A stretch of DNA of 31,333 nucleotides, from the NCBI GenBank assembly GCA_002314875.1, contig DCHS01000045.1, positions 33,910 to 65,242 of the forward strand, in the 5' to 3' direction. Made by a program: the position numbers and the translations under genes. Origin of the DNA: Prevotellaceae bacterium UBA1746 (GTDB lineage: Bacteria > Bacteroidota > Bacteroidia > Bacteroidales > Bacteroidaceae). Positions within the stretch are counted from its first letter, which is position 1; every line of letters starts with the position of its first letter. Shown one piece after another: positions 31,330 through 31,333 of the stretch. The notes beneath the pieces are model-generated. The model had not been told where the DNA came from, did no database searches, and saw nothing but the letters and a program-made list of their open reading frames with translations.

Positions 31330-31333
31330 GTAT

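Larger units (their letters stand above)
31022..31333. other. Non-coding right end: direct and inverted repeats
   Basis: No gene is seen. A direct repeat with core TATATACGTTTAGGCACA occurs at 31050-31069 and 31196-31215 (17 of 20 matching). A purine-rich ACGCAGA-like stretch lies at 31092-31116. A large inverted repeat occupies 31143-31206, and two further hairpins 31265-31329. The region runs off the window edge. Confidence 0.7.

Overview
This window is a stretch of Bacteroidota chromosome, most likely from Prevotellaceae (Prevotella or a close relative). Three lines of evidence support this. The promoters match the Bacteroidota form (TTTG near -33, then about 18-20 bases, then TANNTTTG near -7) at 4086, 9822, 13137, 20207 and 25873 on the plus strand and at 14807 on the minus strand. 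Start codons rarely have a Shine-Dalgarno. The gene content is typical of the group: a BACON-like/LRR secreted protein, retaining GH97, FISUMP-type protein, LTD-CotH protein and Big2/chitobiase-like surface proteins. I see no tRNA, rRNA, CRISPR array, transposase or phage gene.

Layout. 1-1137 is the 3' part of an SGNH/GDSL hydrolase. It is followed by a 42-bp tandem hairpin repeat and a large secreted LRR protein (1284-3878). Then come an intrinsic terminator, four palindromes phased exactly 22 bp apart, and a promoter that drives glsB-like / adenine deaminase / secreted esterase (4150-6933). A shared terminator separates these from the convergent minus-strand pair GH97 (7762-9714) and yaaA (7000-7752). 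9874-10182 is a 102-aa orphan gene with a clear promoter and a terminator touching its stop codon. It is followed by a cyclophilin with a helical insertion, a 46-aa one-helix membrane protein that is easy to miss, and an ABC exporter coupled to it by a TGATG overlap. A lipoprotein alpha/beta hydrolase (13187-13948) converges on upp (14090-14749).

15019-22629 is a secretome block: endonuclease I with a Big2 tail, a 1244-aa Big2/OB-like/chitobiase-like protein 16 bases downstream, and an LTD-CotH protein with its own promoter. Next, on the minus strand, are a YihY/BrkB membrane protein and a tryptophanase-like lyase. The lyase is divergent from an AraC-type regulator, and the spacer between them carries five copies of a TACCAAAAT-like word. 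A DUF554 protein follows the regulator. The right end has a class A acid phosphatase / Tat-signal amidohydrolase pair, a FISUMP-type secreted protein, and a repeat-rich intergenic region running off the window.

How the parts fit. Most products are exported enzymes or surface proteins for polymer breakdown. A nucleic-acid salvage theme is possible (secreted nuclease, acid phosphatase, adenine deaminase, uracil phosphoribosyltransferase), but these genes are in separate transcription units, so this is inference. The least-explained signals are not protein genes. They are a dispersed element made of a variable-stem hairpin followed by a constant CACCGGAACGGACT tail (four intergenic regions, all on the plus strand), the 22-bp-phased palindrome array, and the inverted/direct repeat cluster at 31050-31329. 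No single large undescribed multi-gene system is evident. The best candidates for new biology are those elements, the 46-aa protein plus exporter, and the atypical tryptophanase-family lyase with its AraC regulator.
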